64,000 bases of DNA from Acidobacteriota bacterium (GTDB lineage Bacteria > Acidobacteriota > Vicinamibacteria > Vicinamibacterales > UBA2999): contig JADZCN010000098.1 of NCBI GenBank assembly GCA_020851565.1, positions 1 to 64,000 of the forward strand, written 5' to 3'. Position 1 is the first letter of the stretch, and each line of letters starts with the position of its first letter. The position numbers were made by a program, and so were the translations under genes. Under the pieces are notes generated by a model. It had not been told where the DNA came from. It saw only the letters and a list, made by a program, of their open reading frames with translations, and did not search any database. Shown here one piece after another: positions 24,834-33,332 of this stretch.

Positions 24834-24971
24834 ATGGCCGAGCCGAGCGATCAGGAACCCTTACACGAGCCGCAGGGCACGCTGATTATCGTGTCCGTGT
24901 TCGGCGCGCTCGTCGTCCTCGGCTGGCTGGCGCTCTTCTTCGGCCTGTTCGTGCCCAGGGGCACTCACTAG
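24834..24971 (+). CDS. ba3-type cytochrome c oxidase subunit IIa
   Basis: 45-residue single-span membrane protein: a short polar start (MAEPSDQEPLHEPQ), then GTLIIVSVFGALVVLGWLAL, then FFGLFVPRG. The layout P-x-G-x-L, one helix with an internal Trp, and a terminal F-x-x-RG matches the 34-residue subunit IIa of the Thermus ba3 oxidase. It sits directly before subunits II and I, as in ba3 operons. It is easily missed because of its size. Confidence 0.8.
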   Translation: MAEPSDQEPLHEPQGTLIIVSVFGALVVLGWLALFFGLFVPRGTH

Positions 24972-24980
24972 TGGGGACCC

Positions 24981-25457
24981 ATGCAGGTTGACCGCTACGA
25001 GCGCTACTGGATGTGGGCGGCCAGCGGGATGCTCGCGTTGTTCCTGGTGGCCATCGTGGTCACGGCTGTGTCCGGTGGAGCGCATCCGCCCAGCCACGTC
25101 GAGACGATCAACCCCGAAACCCTGGACATCGGTACCGAGTTCGCCACCCCTGGCGTCGTGACCGCCCCCGATGGCAGCCTGACGGTCGTGATGCGCGCCG
25201 AGCTCTACGTCTTCAAGCCCGACGTGGTGCGCCTGCCGGTCGGGCGGCCGGTGCGCTTCCGCATCACCACCCCCGACGTGCTGCACGGCTTCCAGATTGT
25301 CGGCACGAACGTGAACCTGACCGTCGCGCCGGGCTATGTGAGCGAGGGCACGACGACCTTCACCGAGCCGGGCGAGTACCTGGTCGTGTGCAACGAGTAC
25401 TGCGGGCTCGGGCACCACAACATGTACAGCCGGATCGTCGTGGAGGCGGCGCCATGA
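24981..25457 (+). CDS. ba3-type cytochrome c oxidase subunit II (CuA)
   Basis: 158-residue subunit that takes electrons from cytochrome c. One N-terminal helix (about residues 12-32) anchors a cupredoxin domain. CuA ligands are complete: the first His in DVLHGFQIVGTN and CNEYCGLGHHNM with both Cys, His and Met. The short length and single helix are typical of the B-type (ba3) family. Its stop overlaps the ATG of subunit I (ATGA). Confidence 0.95.
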   Translation: MQVDRYERYWMWAASGMLALFLVAIVVTAVSGGAHPPSHVETINPETLDIGTEFATPGVVTAPDGSLTVVMRAELYVFKPDVVRLPVGRPVRFRITTPDVLHGFQIVGTNVNLTVAPGYVSEGTTTFTEPGEYLVVCNEYCGLGHHNMYSRIVVEAAP

Positions 25458-27073
25458 CGCCCGCCGTCAGGCTCGTCCTCTCGCACTTCTGGGTAGCGGT
25501 GGCCGCCTTCGGCGTGGGCGCGATGATGGCCGTGATGCAGGCGCTGGCCCGCGCCGGTGTCGAGCTGCCCTTCGGCACCGCGAATCTCTACTACCTGTCG
25601 GTGACGGCGCACGGCGTGCTGCTGGCGCTGGTCTTCACGACATTCTTCATCATGGCCCTCGGCTACCTCGTGGTCGAGACAACGCTGGGCCGCATTGCCG
25701 GTCCGTCGTGGGCGTGGGCGGGATTCTGGCTGGCCTCGATCGGCACCGTCATCACGACCGTGGCCATCCTGTCGGGGACGAGCACGGTCCTCTACACGTT
25801 CTACCCGCCGCTGCTGGCCCATCCCGCGTTCTACATCGGCGCCACGCTGCTGGTGGTGGGCTCGTGGGTCTGGTGCGGGGTGATGATTGCCAGCTTCGTC
25901 TCCTGGCGGCGCGCCAACCGGGGGACGCGCCCGCCGCTGGCGGCGCACGGCATGCTGACGGCCGTGATCATCTGGATCCTGGCGACGGCGGGCCTCGCGG
26001 TCGAGGTGGTCATCCTGATCCTGCCGTGGTCGGTGGGGCTGGTGGACCGCATCGATCCGATCGTGGCGCGGACCTACTTCTGGTGGTTCGGCCACCCGCT
26101 CACGTACTTCTGGCTGGTGCCGGCCTACGTGCTCTGGTACACGATGATCCCGCGCGTGGCGGGCGGAAAGCTCTTCAGCGACGCGCTGACGCGCGTCGTG
26201 TTCATCCAGTTCATCCTGTTCTCGACGCCGGTCGGCTTCCACCACCAGTTCACGGATCCGGGAATTGCGGGCGGCTGGAAGCTGCTGCACACCTTCACCA
26301 CCTACGCCATCATGTTCCCGAGCCTGGTCACCGCCTTCACGGTGACCGCGTCGCTCGAGTATGCGGGCCGCGCACGCGGCGGCGCGGGCACCTTCGGCTG
26401 GATCGGGAAGCTCCCCTGGAGCGACCCGTTCTTCTCCAGCGTCGCGCTCTCGATGGTCACCTTCGCGCTGGGCGGCTTCGGCGGCGCCATCAACGCCGCG
26501 TACGCGATGAACGCGATGATCCACAACACGGCGTGGGTGCAGGGGCACTTCCACCTGACGGTGGGCACGGCCGTGACGCTCAGCTTCATGGGCTTCAGCT
26601 ACTGGATGCTGCCGCGGGTGACGGGACGGGCGCTGGTGTGGCCGCGTGTGGCGTCCGTGCAGCCCTACCTGTGGTTCATCGGGATGCAGTTCTTCAGCAT
26701 CCCCAGCCACATCGCGGGCCTCATGGGCATGCCCCGGCGCGTGTACACCGGCGAGTTCCACGGCATCGAGGCCGCGCAGGCCTGGATTCCCCTCGTGAAC
26801 ATCTCGGCCGTCGGCGGGGTGATCCTGTTCGTGTCGGCGATGTGCTGGGTGGGCGTGCTGGCCGGCACGATGTTCGTGATGCCGCGCGGGGCGACCCGTC
26901 CAATCGAGTATGCGGAGCCCATGGTGGCACCCCCCGACGGCGCGTCCCTCTGGGATCGCCTGGGCCTGTGGACGGCCGTGGCGATCGTGCTCATCATCAT
27001 CGCCTACGCGCAGCCGCTCTATCACCTGCACACCATGGCGCGATTCCCCTCGCGGGGCTTCTCGCCGTTCTGA
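25454..27073 (+). CDS. ba3-type cytochrome c oxidase subunit I
   Basis: 539-residue heme-copper oxidase core of the B family, about 13 membrane spans. Ligand regions: LSVTAHGVLLALVFTTFF (low-spin heme His), WWFGHPLTYFWLVPAYVLWY (CuB His and cross-linked Tyr), GFHHQFTDPG (two CuB His) and NTAWVQGHFHLTVG (high-spin and low-spin heme His). The ATG at 25454 overlaps the stop of subunit II. The family reduces oxygen with high affinity and pumps protons through a single channel. Rieske and cytochrome b genes follow directly, so the operon encodes a complete quinol-to-oxygen chain except for an obvious mobile cytochrome c. Confidence 0.96.
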   Translation: MTPAVRLVLSHFWVAVAAFGVGAMMAVMQALARAGVELPFGTANLYYLSVTAHGVLLALVFTTFFIMALGYLVVETTLGRIAGPSWAWAGFWLASIGTVITTVAILSGTSTVLYTFYPPLLAHPAFYIGATLLVVGSWVWCGVMIASFVSWRRANRGTRPPLAAHGMLTAVIIWILATAGLAVEVVILILPWSVGLVDRIDPIVARTYFWWFGHPLTYFWLVPAYVLWYTMIPRVAGGKLFSDALTRVVFIQFILFSTPVGFHHQFTDPGIAGGWKLLHTFTTYAIMFPSLVTAFTVTASLEYAGRARGGAGTFGWIGKLPWSDPFFSSVALSMVTFALGGFGGAINAAYAMNAMIHNTAWVQGHFHLTVGTAVTLSFMGFSYWMLPRVTGRALVWPRVASVQPYLWFIGMQFFSIPSHIAGLMGMPRRVYTGEFHGIEAAQAWIPLVNISAVGGVILFVSAMCWVGVLAGTMFVMPRGATRPIEYAEPMVAPPDGASLWDRLGLWTAVAIVLIIIAYAQPLYHLHTMARFPSRGFSPF

Positions 27074-27086
27074 CGAGTCCAGATCG

Positions 27087-27713
27087 ATGGCCCACGATCC
27101 CCCCACGCACGCTGCCCTGCCAGCCGAGCCCGAACCCGCCGCCCGCGGCGTGCTCGGCGTCTCCTCGACGGCGCTGATGGTCGCTGGTCTGGCCGGCGGC
27201 TACGGCCTCTTCGCGTGGCTGAGCGCGCGGTTCATGCTGCCCGCGCGCATCGGCGAGGTGCAGCAGCTGTTCGTCACGCGCGTGAACGACGTGCCGGTCG
27301 GCAGCACGCTGCTCTATCAGACGCCGGACGGGCGGACGGTGAACATCACGCGCCGGACGGCCGGCGCCGCCGCGGCCGACTTCATCGCGCTCTCGAGCAC
27401 GTGCCCGCACCTGGGCTGCCAGGTGCACTGGGAGCCGCAGAACAACCGGTACTTCTGCCCGTGCCACAACGGGACGTTCGACCCGAGCGGCAAGGCGACG
27501 GGCGGGCCGCCGGGGGACGCGGGGCAGTCCCTCCCGCAGTACGCGCTCCGCGTGGACCAGGGGCTGCTCTACATCGACGTGCCGGTGGAGCAGCTGTCGG
27601 TGCCGCGCCAGGCGGGCCTCGTCGAGGTGGTTTCGCCCGAGGGGCCGGGCCACGACCCGTGCCTGACCTGCCTGCGGCGGCTGACGCCGGGCGACGGGGG
27701 AGACGCTGCATGA
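27087..27713 (+). CDS. Rieske iron-sulfur protein of a cytochrome bc complex
   Basis: 208-residue membrane-anchored protein: a hydrophobic span (about residues 24-47), then the Rieske domain with the 2Fe-2S ligands in CPHLGCQVHWEPQ and CPCHNGTFDPSGKATGGPPG. A C-terminal extension contains a further CLTC pair (DPCLTCLRRLTPG), which is unusual. It resembles neither a heme nor an FeS site by itself. The stop overlaps the start of the cytochrome b gene (ATGA). Confidence 0.93.
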   Translation: MAHDPPTHAALPAEPEPAARGVLGVSSTALMVAGLAGGYGLFAWLSARFMLPARIGEVQQLFVTRVNDVPVGSTLLYQTPDGRTVNITRRTAGAAAADFIALSSTCPHLGCQVHWEPQNNRYFCPCHNGTFDPSGKATGGPPGDAGQSLPQYALRVDQGLLYIDVPVEQLSVPRQAGLVEVVSPEGPGHDPCLTCLRRLTPGDGGDAA

Positions 27714-28759
27714 ACCGCACCGGGGACTGGATTGCCGAGCGGGTGCCCATCTCCCTCGAGGGCGTCGCGGCGATGTCCAACGAGCCGGTGCCCTACCACC
27801 TGAAGCGGTGGTGGTTCGCGCTCGGGGGCACGCCCGCCTACCTCTTCGTCGTCCAGATCATCACGGGCGTGCTGCTGGCGTTCTACTACCAGCCCGCGCC
27901 GGCCACGGCCTACGAGTCGGTCCGCTACATCACCGAGGACGCCTCGTACGGGTGGTACCTGCGCGGCCTGCACAAGTGGGGTGCGACGCTCATGATCGCG
28001 GCCGTCGTGCTGCACCAGATGCGCGTGTTCTTCACCGGTGCCTATCGGCGCCCGCGCGAGCTGAACTGGATGATCGGGATGACGATCCTGGTCTGCACGC
28101 TGCTGCTCGGGTTCACCGGCTACAGCCTGGTGTTCGAGCAGTTGAGCTACTGGGGAGCCACGGTGGGCGCCAACATCAGCGACACCGTGCCGGTGGTCGG
28201 GCCGATCATGAAGCAGGCGCTGCTGGGCGGCGAGGTGTACAACGACCGGACGCTGTCACGCTTCTTCATCCTCCACGGCGCGGTGCTGCCGGTGGTGCTG
28301 ATTCTCGTGCTGATGATGCACATCGGGCTGGTTCGCCTGCACGGCGTCACCGAGCTCACCTTCGAGGGCGAGGAGAAGAAGCCGGCGAAGTACTTCAACT
28401 TCTTCCCCGAGCACTTCTACACGGAGCTAATCATCGGGCTCACGCTGATGATCCTGCTGAGTGCGCTGGCCACGCTGCTGCCGGTGCACATGGGGCCGCC
28501 GGCGGATCCGCTGGTGACGCCCGAGGTGATCAAGCCGGAGTGGTTCTTCTACACGGCCTTCCGGTGGCTGAAGCTCTTTTCCGGCACGACGGCGATGCTG
28601 ACGCAGGGCTTCATCGTCTTCGTGATGTTCTTCTGGCCGTTCATCGACGCCTGGCTGGTGCGCCGCTTCAAGTACGCGGACATCAGCGTGTGGATTGGCG
28701 TGGTCGGGGCGCTCCTGATCATGGGGTTCACGATGTGGGAGGCGCTCGTCGCCCATTAG
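27710..28759 (+). CDS. cytochrome b of a bc-type complex
   Basis: 349-residue diheme cytochrome b with eight or so spans. Seen: YHLKRWWFALGGTPAYLFVV, LRGLHKWGATLMIAAVVLHQ (first heme His pair region), GFTGYSLVFEQLSYWG, and HMGLVRLHG-like second His region (MMHIGLVRLHGV). The Qo-site block is PEVIKPEWFFYTAFRWLK (PEWFF, b6f-like form of PEWY). It pairs with the overlapping Rieske gene to oxidise quinol. A repeat array begins a few bases after the stop, before the octaheme cytochrome. Confidence 0.94.
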   Translation: MNRTGDWIAERVPISLEGVAAMSNEPVPYHLKRWWFALGGTPAYLFVVQIITGVLLAFYYQPAPATAYESVRYITEDASYGWYLRGLHKWGATLMIAAVVLHQMRVFFTGAYRRPRELNWMIGMTILVCTLLLGFTGYSLVFEQLSYWGATVGANISDTVPVVGPIMKQALLGGEVYNDRTLSRFFILHGAVLPVVLILVLMMHIGLVRLHGVTELTFEGEEKKPAKYFNFFPEHFYTELIIGLTLMILLSALATLLPVHMGPPADPLVTPEVIKPEWFFYTAFRWLKLFSGTTAMLTQGFIVFVMFFWPFIDAWLVRRFKYADISVWIGVVGALLIMGFTMWEALVAH

Positions 28760-28765
28760 TTCGCG

Positions 28766-28851
28766 CGCAGGTTCAAGGCACGTGAGTTCAAGGGACGGAC
28801 GTTCAAACCACGGACGTTCAACGTACGACGGTTCAAGGCACGAGGGTTCGC
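28766..28851. repeat. GTTCAAGGCACG degenerate array inside the respiratory operon
   Basis: Words GTTCAAGGCACG, GTTCAAGGGACG, GTTCAAACCACG, GTTCAACGTACG and GTTCAAGGCACG follow the cytochrome b stop codon after about ten bases. They end just before the octaheme cytochrome start. The words differ from CGCAGATG, but the design and placement are the same. Confidence 0.85.
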
Positions 28852-28855
28852 ACGC

Positions 28856-30511
28856 ATGACGCTCGATCAGAAACGTTGGGTGATTGGCGGCCTGGGGCTG
28901 CTGTTCCTGCTGTCGCTCGTCGCGGTGCAGTGGCTCGAGGTGTCGCGACGGGCGCACGAGGCCGGGGGGCGGCGCACGGCGGTGTCGGTGCAGGCCACGC
29001 CGGCCGCGTCGCGCCAGTGCGTGGACTGCCACACCCAGGTGTCACGGGGCATCGTGGACCACTGGGCCGGATCCACGCACGCCGAGAAGGGCGTGGCCTG
29101 CGTGGACTGCCACAAGGCCGAGGCAAAGGATGCCGACGCCTTCACGCACTACGGGGCGCAGATCGCCACCATCGTCACCCCGCGCGACTGCGCGCGCTGT
29201 CACCCGACGGAGTCGGCGGAGTTCGCCGCCAGTCATCACTCGAAGGCCGGCAACATCCTGGCGTCGCTCGACAACTTCCTGGCCGAGACCGTCGAGGGCT
29301 CGCGGGTGGCGTTCAACCCCCACTCGCCCACGCCGGGCAGGGCCGTGCAGGCGGTCAACGGCCTGGCGCCCGCCAACTCGGGCTGCCAGCAGTGCCACGG
29401 GTCGCTCGTTGCCTTCCAGGCCAACGATGGCGGCCTGGTGACGATGCGGGACCTGAAGCCCGACCAGAACGGGCAGCCCACCAACATGGAGGCCGTCGGC
29501 CGCATCGTGAAGAACGAGAGCGGCAAGCCGCTGCTGTCGAGCACGAGCTGGCCCAACACCGGCATCGGGCGGATCAACCTGGACGGCTCGCTCGGGTCGT
29601 GCGCTGCCTGCCACAGCCGCCACGACTTCTCCGCGCGCCGCGCGCGCCAGCCCGAGAACTGCGGCAAGTGCCACCTCGGCCCGGACCACCCGCAGAAGGA
29701 GATCTACGACGAGTCGAAGCACGGCGTGGCGTTCCGGGATCTGATCGCCGACATGAACCTGGACGCCCAGCCGAACTGGGTCCTGGGACGCGACTACAGC
29801 GCGGCGCCCACCTGCGCCACGTGCCACATGAGCGCGAACACCAGGAACGGCATGAAGATCACCCACGACCCCGGCGAGCGCATCTCGTGGACCAACCGCC
29901 CGCCGGTGAGCCTGGTCATGGACACCGATGCGAACCATGCCGTCGTGACCGAGACCGACCCGGAGAAGCGTCGCGCCGCCATCTCCGACACCGCCGAGGC
30001 CAAGCGCAACCGGATGAAACAGGTGTGCTCGCACTGCCACACCCCTGACTACATCAACCAGTTCTATCGGCAGTACGACGACCTGGTGATCCATTACAAC
30101 GAGAAGTTCGCCAAGCCCGGGCAGGCCATCATGACCGCCCTGGCCGAAGCCAACCTCATCTCCAAGACCCAGTACGACGATCACATCGAGTGGACATGGT
30201 ACTACCTGTGGCACCACGAGGGCCGGCGCGCGCGCATGGGGGCGTCGATGATGGCGCCCGACTACACGCAGTGGCACGGGATGTTCGAGGTGGCGGAGCG
30301 CTTCTACATGGAGCTCATCCCGCAGGCGCGTGAGATCACGGCGGAGGCCGCGCGCGGCGGGCGCGGCGAGGCCGCGCGACGCGTGAACGCGGTGATCGAC
30401 GAGATCCTGGCGCGCCCCGAGCACCAGTGGCTGACGAAGGGCGCCGAGGAGCAGGCGGACGCGATCGCGCAGGAGATGCAGCGCCGATACGGGACGCCGA
30501 CGCGGCGCTGA
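28856..30511 (+). CDS. octaheme c-type cytochrome, hydroxylamine oxidoreductase-like
   Basis: 551-residue periplasmic cytochrome with an N-terminal membrane anchor (residues 9-26). It has eight CxxCH motifs, starting at residues 55, 82, 112, 177, 249, 269, 320 and 391. Conserved HAO-family stretches are THYGAQIATIVTPRDCARCH, GKCHLGPDHPQKEIYDESKH and EWTWYYLWHHEGRRARMGAS with MMAPDYTQWHGMFEVAERFY. HAO enzymes oxidise hydroxylamine (or hydrazine); eHAO relatives that lack the cross-linking Tyr reduce nitrite to ammonium. The direction cannot be settled by eye, but the NapA neighbour favours nitrite or hydroxylamine reduction. It is the last gene of the oxidase-bc operon, preceded by a repeat array rather than a ribosome site. 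Confidence 0.88.
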   Translation: MTLDQKRWVIGGLGLLFLLSLVAVQWLEVSRRAHEAGGRRTAVSVQATPAASRQCVDCHTQVSRGIVDHWAGSTHAEKGVACVDCHKAEAKDADAFTHYGAQIATIVTPRDCARCHPTESAEFAASHHSKAGNILASLDNFLAETVEGSRVAFNPHSPTPGRAVQAVNGLAPANSGCQQCHGSLVAFQANDGGLVTMRDLKPDQNGQPTNMEAVGRIVKNESGKPLLSSTSWPNTGIGRINLDGSLGSCAACHSRHDFSARRARQPENCGKCHLGPDHPQKEIYDESKHGVAFRDLIADMNLDAQPNWVLGRDYSAAPTCATCHMSANTRNGMKITHDPGERISWTNRPPVSLVMDTDANHAVVTETDPEKRRAAISDTAEAKRNRMKQVCSHCHTPDYINQFYRQYDDLVIHYNEKFAKPGQAIMTALAEANLISKTQYDDHIEWTWYYLWHHEGRRARMGASMMAPDYTQWHGMFEVAERFYMELIPQAREITAEAARGGRGEAARRVNAVIDEILARPEHQWLTKGAEEQADAIAQEMQRRYGTPTRR

Positions 30512-30532
30512 CACCGATTGGGGCGAACGCAG

Positions 30533-30590
30533 ATGCGCCGCAGATGAGACGCAGCCGTAGATGAACGCAGATGGCGCAGATGAACGCCAT
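30533..30590. repeat. CGCAGATG array
   Basis: Words CGCAGATGCGC, CGCAGATGAGA, CGCAGCCGTAGATGAA, CGCAGATGG and CGCAGATGAA start about 20 bases after the octaheme cytochrome stop and precede the 147-bp element by about 35 bases. Confidence 0.85.
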
Positions 30591-30625
30591 CGGGGGCCTG
30601 AAGCGCGCCCCGTCCGGCGGCTGGG

Positions 30626-30772
30626 CCGTTGGAGGTCGGCCGCGAAGGTTGCCGACAAACACGCCGGAGCATGCCACTCGGCCTGTTTGAGCGTGGGCGA
30701 AGAGGGCGCGAGTTGCCCAAGTGATTGAGGGATGCGCAGGCGTGTTTGACCGGCCGACCGACCGGCCTGGCC
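30626..30772 (+). repeat. 147-bp dispersed element, copy A
   Basis: It aligns without gaps to 63780-63926, 125 of 147 bases identical by hand count. Invariant blocks include CCGTTGGAGG at the left end, GGCCTGTTTGAGCGT, GCGCGAGTTGCCCAAGTG and GCAGGCGTGTTTGACCGGCC. AAACACGCC (30658-30666) and GGCGTGTTT (30739-30747) are perfect inverse complements, so an RNA or single strand could close on itself. It lies between the octaheme cytochrome and napA. With the neighbouring CGCAGATG array it accounts for the whole roughly 310-base gap. Confidence 0.85.
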
Positions 30773-30825
30773 GCCGGACGGGGCGCGCTTCCGGGCACGG
30801 CGAAACAGCAGTTGAGGATGAGCAG

Positions 30826-33177
30826 ATGAGCGGGAAGTTCGAGCGGCGCACGTTTCTGAAGATGGCCGCGGTGGCGGCGCCGGCCGTGGCCGCGTTCTCG
30901 TGTGCGGACCAGGAAGAGGCCGCGCGCCTGGCGTCGCCCGTCGATCGCACCTCGGTGAAGTGGGACAAGGCGCCCTGCCGCTTCTGCGGCACCGGCTGCG
31001 GCGTGATGGTCGGCGTGGAGCAGGGCCGCGTCGTGGCCGTGCGCGGCGACGAGGCCAGCCCCGTCAACAAGGGACTGCTCTGCGTGAAGGGCTACCACCT
31101 GCCGGGCCTGCTGTACGGCGAGGACCGGCTGCTGTACCCGCAGAAGCGGAACGCCGACGGAACGTTCTCGCGTATCTCGTGGGACGAGGCGCTGGACCTC
31201 ATCGCAGCGAAGTTCAAGGAGACACTGGACCAGCACGGTCCCGGCGCCGTCGGGATGTACGGGTCCGGGCAGTGGACCGTGTTCGACGGCTACGCCGCGC
31301 TCAAGTGGGTGAAGGGCGGCCTGAAGAGCAACAACATCGAGCCCAACGCGCGGCTCTGCATGGCGAGCGCCGTGTCGGGCTTCATCACGCAGTTCCAGAG
31401 CGACGAGCCCATGGGCTGCTACCAGGACCTCGACGCCGGCGACGACTTCGTCCTCTGGGGCAACAACATGGCGGAGATGCACCCGGTGCTCTTCAGCCGC
31501 ATCCTGGAAACGCGCCGCGCGAAGCCGGGCACGCGCATCGTGGACATCGCCACCCGGCGCACGCCGACCAGCGACTACGCCGACCTGCACGTCCTGTTCA
31601 AGCCGAACACCGACCTGGCGCTGGCCAACGGCATCCTCCACCTGCTCGTCGCCGACGGGCGCATCCACACGCCGTTCATCAACGAGAACGTCGTGTTCCG
31701 CCGCGGCATCGAGGACGTGAAGCAGATCGGCTACGGCTGCTTCGGCGACCAGGCCGAGCGCTACACCTTCGAGGACCAGGGGCGGCCCAGCTCGCTCGAC
31801 GAGCTCCGCGAGTTCCTCGCGCACTACACGCCCGACCACGTCAGCGACGTCACCGGCGTGCCGGTGGAGCAGATTCGCGCCCTCGCCGACCTCTACGGCA
31901 ACCAGGCCCGCGGCACGGTGAGTCTCTGGTGCATGGGCGTGAACCAGCACGTGCGCGGCACGTGGATGAACAACCTCATCACCGATCTGCACCTCATCAC
32001 CGGCAAGATCTGCCGGCCGGGCGCGAACCCGCTCAGCCTGACCGGACAGCCGAGCGCCTGCGGCACCGCGCGCGAGGTGGGCACCTCGAACAACCGGCTG
32101 CCGGCCGACATGGTGGTGACCAACCCGGAGCACCGCGCCGAGGCCGAGCGCATCTGGAAGCTGCCGGCCGGGACCATCCCCGCGGTGCCCGGCTACCACG
32201 CCGTGGACCTGTTCCGCGCCCTGAAGCGCGGCGACGTGAAGGCGTTGTGGATCCAGACGACCAATCCCTGGGTCACGCTGCCGAACCGCTCGCGCTTCGA
32301 TCGCACGTCCAACGACGGCCGCTTCATCGTCGTCAGCGACATCTACCCGACGCCGACCACGGCCATGGCGGACCTGGTCCTCCCGGCGGCGGCGTGGGTG
32401 GAGCGCGAGGGCGTCTTCGGCAACACCGAGCGGCGCACGCAGCAGTGGAACAAGATGGTGGACCCGCCGGGTGAGGCGCGCGAAGACGCCTGGGCCGTCA
32501 TCCAGGTGGCCAGGCGCATGGGGATGGGACACCTGTTCCCGTGGCCCGACGACAACTGGCACGAGCCGATGTTCGAGGAGTACCGCGAGTTCGGCCTCGG
32601 CCACGGCAAGGACCTGGCGGCCTACACGCAGCTGAAGCAGACGCGGGGGATGATCTGGCCGGTGGTGAACGGCAAGGAGACGCCGTATCGCTACACCGCC
32701 GGCTACGACCCCTACGTCAAGAAGGCGTCCGGCGCCCACTTCTACAAGGCGAAGGACTACGGCGAGAAGGCCGCCTTCTGGCTGCGCCCGTACCACCCGG
32801 CCGCCGAGTCGCCGGACACGGAGTACCCCTTCTGGCTGAACACCGGCCGCGTGCTCGAGCACTGGCACAGCGGCTCGATGACGCGCCGCATCAAGCAACT
32901 GCACCAGGCCGTGCCGGCCGCCTACGTGGAGGTCAACCGCGCCGATGCCGACACGCTGGGCATCAAGAAGGGCGACCGCGTGAAGGTGGTGAGCCGCCGC
33001 GGCAGCCTCGAGCTCACCGTGGAGATCGACGGCCGCGGCCGCCCGCCACGCGGCATGGTGTTCGTCCCGTTCTTCGATGAGTCGGCCATCATCAACCTCG
33101 TCACGCTCGACGCGATGGACAACATCAGCAAGCAGCCCGACTACAAGAAGTGCGCCGTGCGCCTGGAGCGGGTGTAG
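30826..33177 (+). CDS. napA: periplasmic nitrate reductase catalytic subunit
   Basis: 783-residue Mo-bisMGD enzyme reducing nitrate to nitrite. Twin-arginine signal ERRTFLKMAAVAAPA. The 4Fe-4S ligands are Cys51, 54, 58 and 86 (APCRFCGTGCGVMVGVEQGR and GLLCVKGYHLPG). The Mo-binding Cys178 lies in NARLCMASAVSGF, the NapA signature; formate dehydrogenases would have Sec or a different context. MGD-binding blocks include TGKICRPGANPLSLTGQPSA and EYPFWLNTGRVLEHWHSGSM. Start ATG 30826 follows GAGGATGAGC. A NapB-like cytochrome follows; napC, napD and napF are not seen in the window. Confidence 0.95.
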   Translation: MSGKFERRTFLKMAAVAAPAVAAFSCADQEEAARLASPVDRTSVKWDKAPCRFCGTGCGVMVGVEQGRVVAVRGDEASPVNKGLLCVKGYHLPGLLYGEDRLLYPQKRNADGTFSRISWDEALDLIAAKFKETLDQHGPGAVGMYGSGQWTVFDGYAALKWVKGGLKSNNIEPNARLCMASAVSGFITQFQSDEPMGCYQDLDAGDDFVLWGNNMAEMHPVLFSRILETRRAKPGTRIVDIATRRTPTSDYADLHVLFKPNTDLALANGILHLLVADGRIHTPFINENVVFRRGIEDVKQIGYGCFGDQAERYTFEDQGRPSSLDELREFLAHYTPDHVSDVTGVPVEQIRALADLYGNQARGTVSLWCMGVNQHVRGTWMNNLITDLHLITGKICRPGANPLSLTGQPSACGTAREVGTSNNRLPADMVVTNPEHRAEAERIWKLPAGTIPAVPGYHAVDLFRALKRGDVKALWIQTTNPWVTLPNRSRFDRTSNDGRFIVVSDIYPTPTTAMADLVLPAAAWVEREGVFGNTERRTQQWNKMVDPPGEAREDAWAVIQVARRMGMGHLFPWPDDNWHEPMFEEYREFGLGHGKDLAAYTQLKQTRGMIWPVVNGKETPYRYTAGYDPYVKKASGAHFYKAKDYGEKAAFWLRPYHPAAESPDTEYPFWLNTGRVLEHWHSGSMTRRIKQLHQAVPAAYVEVNRADADTLGIKKGDRVKVVSRRGSLELTVEIDGRGRPPRGMVFVPFFDESAIINLVTLDAMDNISKQPDYKKCAVRLERV

Positions 33178-33182
33178 TGCAA

Positions 33183-33312
33183 CACGAAACCACGACGGCA
33201 CGAAGGAATCACGAAGAGCACGAAGCAGCAAGGGGGCGGTCGTGGCCTCCCCGTGCTCTCCTGGACGTCCCTGGCTTCCGTGCCCTTCGTGCTTCTTCGT
33301 GTCTTCGTGGTT
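33183..33312. repeat. CACGAA / TTCGTG short-word arrays around the napB-like 5' end
   Basis: CACGAAAC, CACGACGG, CACGAAGG, CACGAAGAG and CACGAAGC occur at 33183-33228. The inverse CTTCGTGC, CTTCTTCGTG and CTTCGTGG occur at 33281-33312. Together they form an inverted pair of degenerate arrays located between napA and the mature part of the next gene. Confidence 0.8.
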
Positions 33313-33332
33313 TCTTTTCCAGGGCCGCGTGC

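Noticed and set aside
28856..30511. Octaheme cytochrome as an NrfA- or Otr-type nitrite/tetrathionate reductase
   Set aside because: All eight motifs are CxxCH (no CxxCK), and the GKCHLGPDHPQ and WHHEGRRARMG blocks fit the HAO family better. Direction of catalysis remains open.
30304..33231. 975-codon minus-strand frame opposite napA
   Set aside because: No domain signal and His/Arg-rich composition; napA on the other strand is unambiguous.
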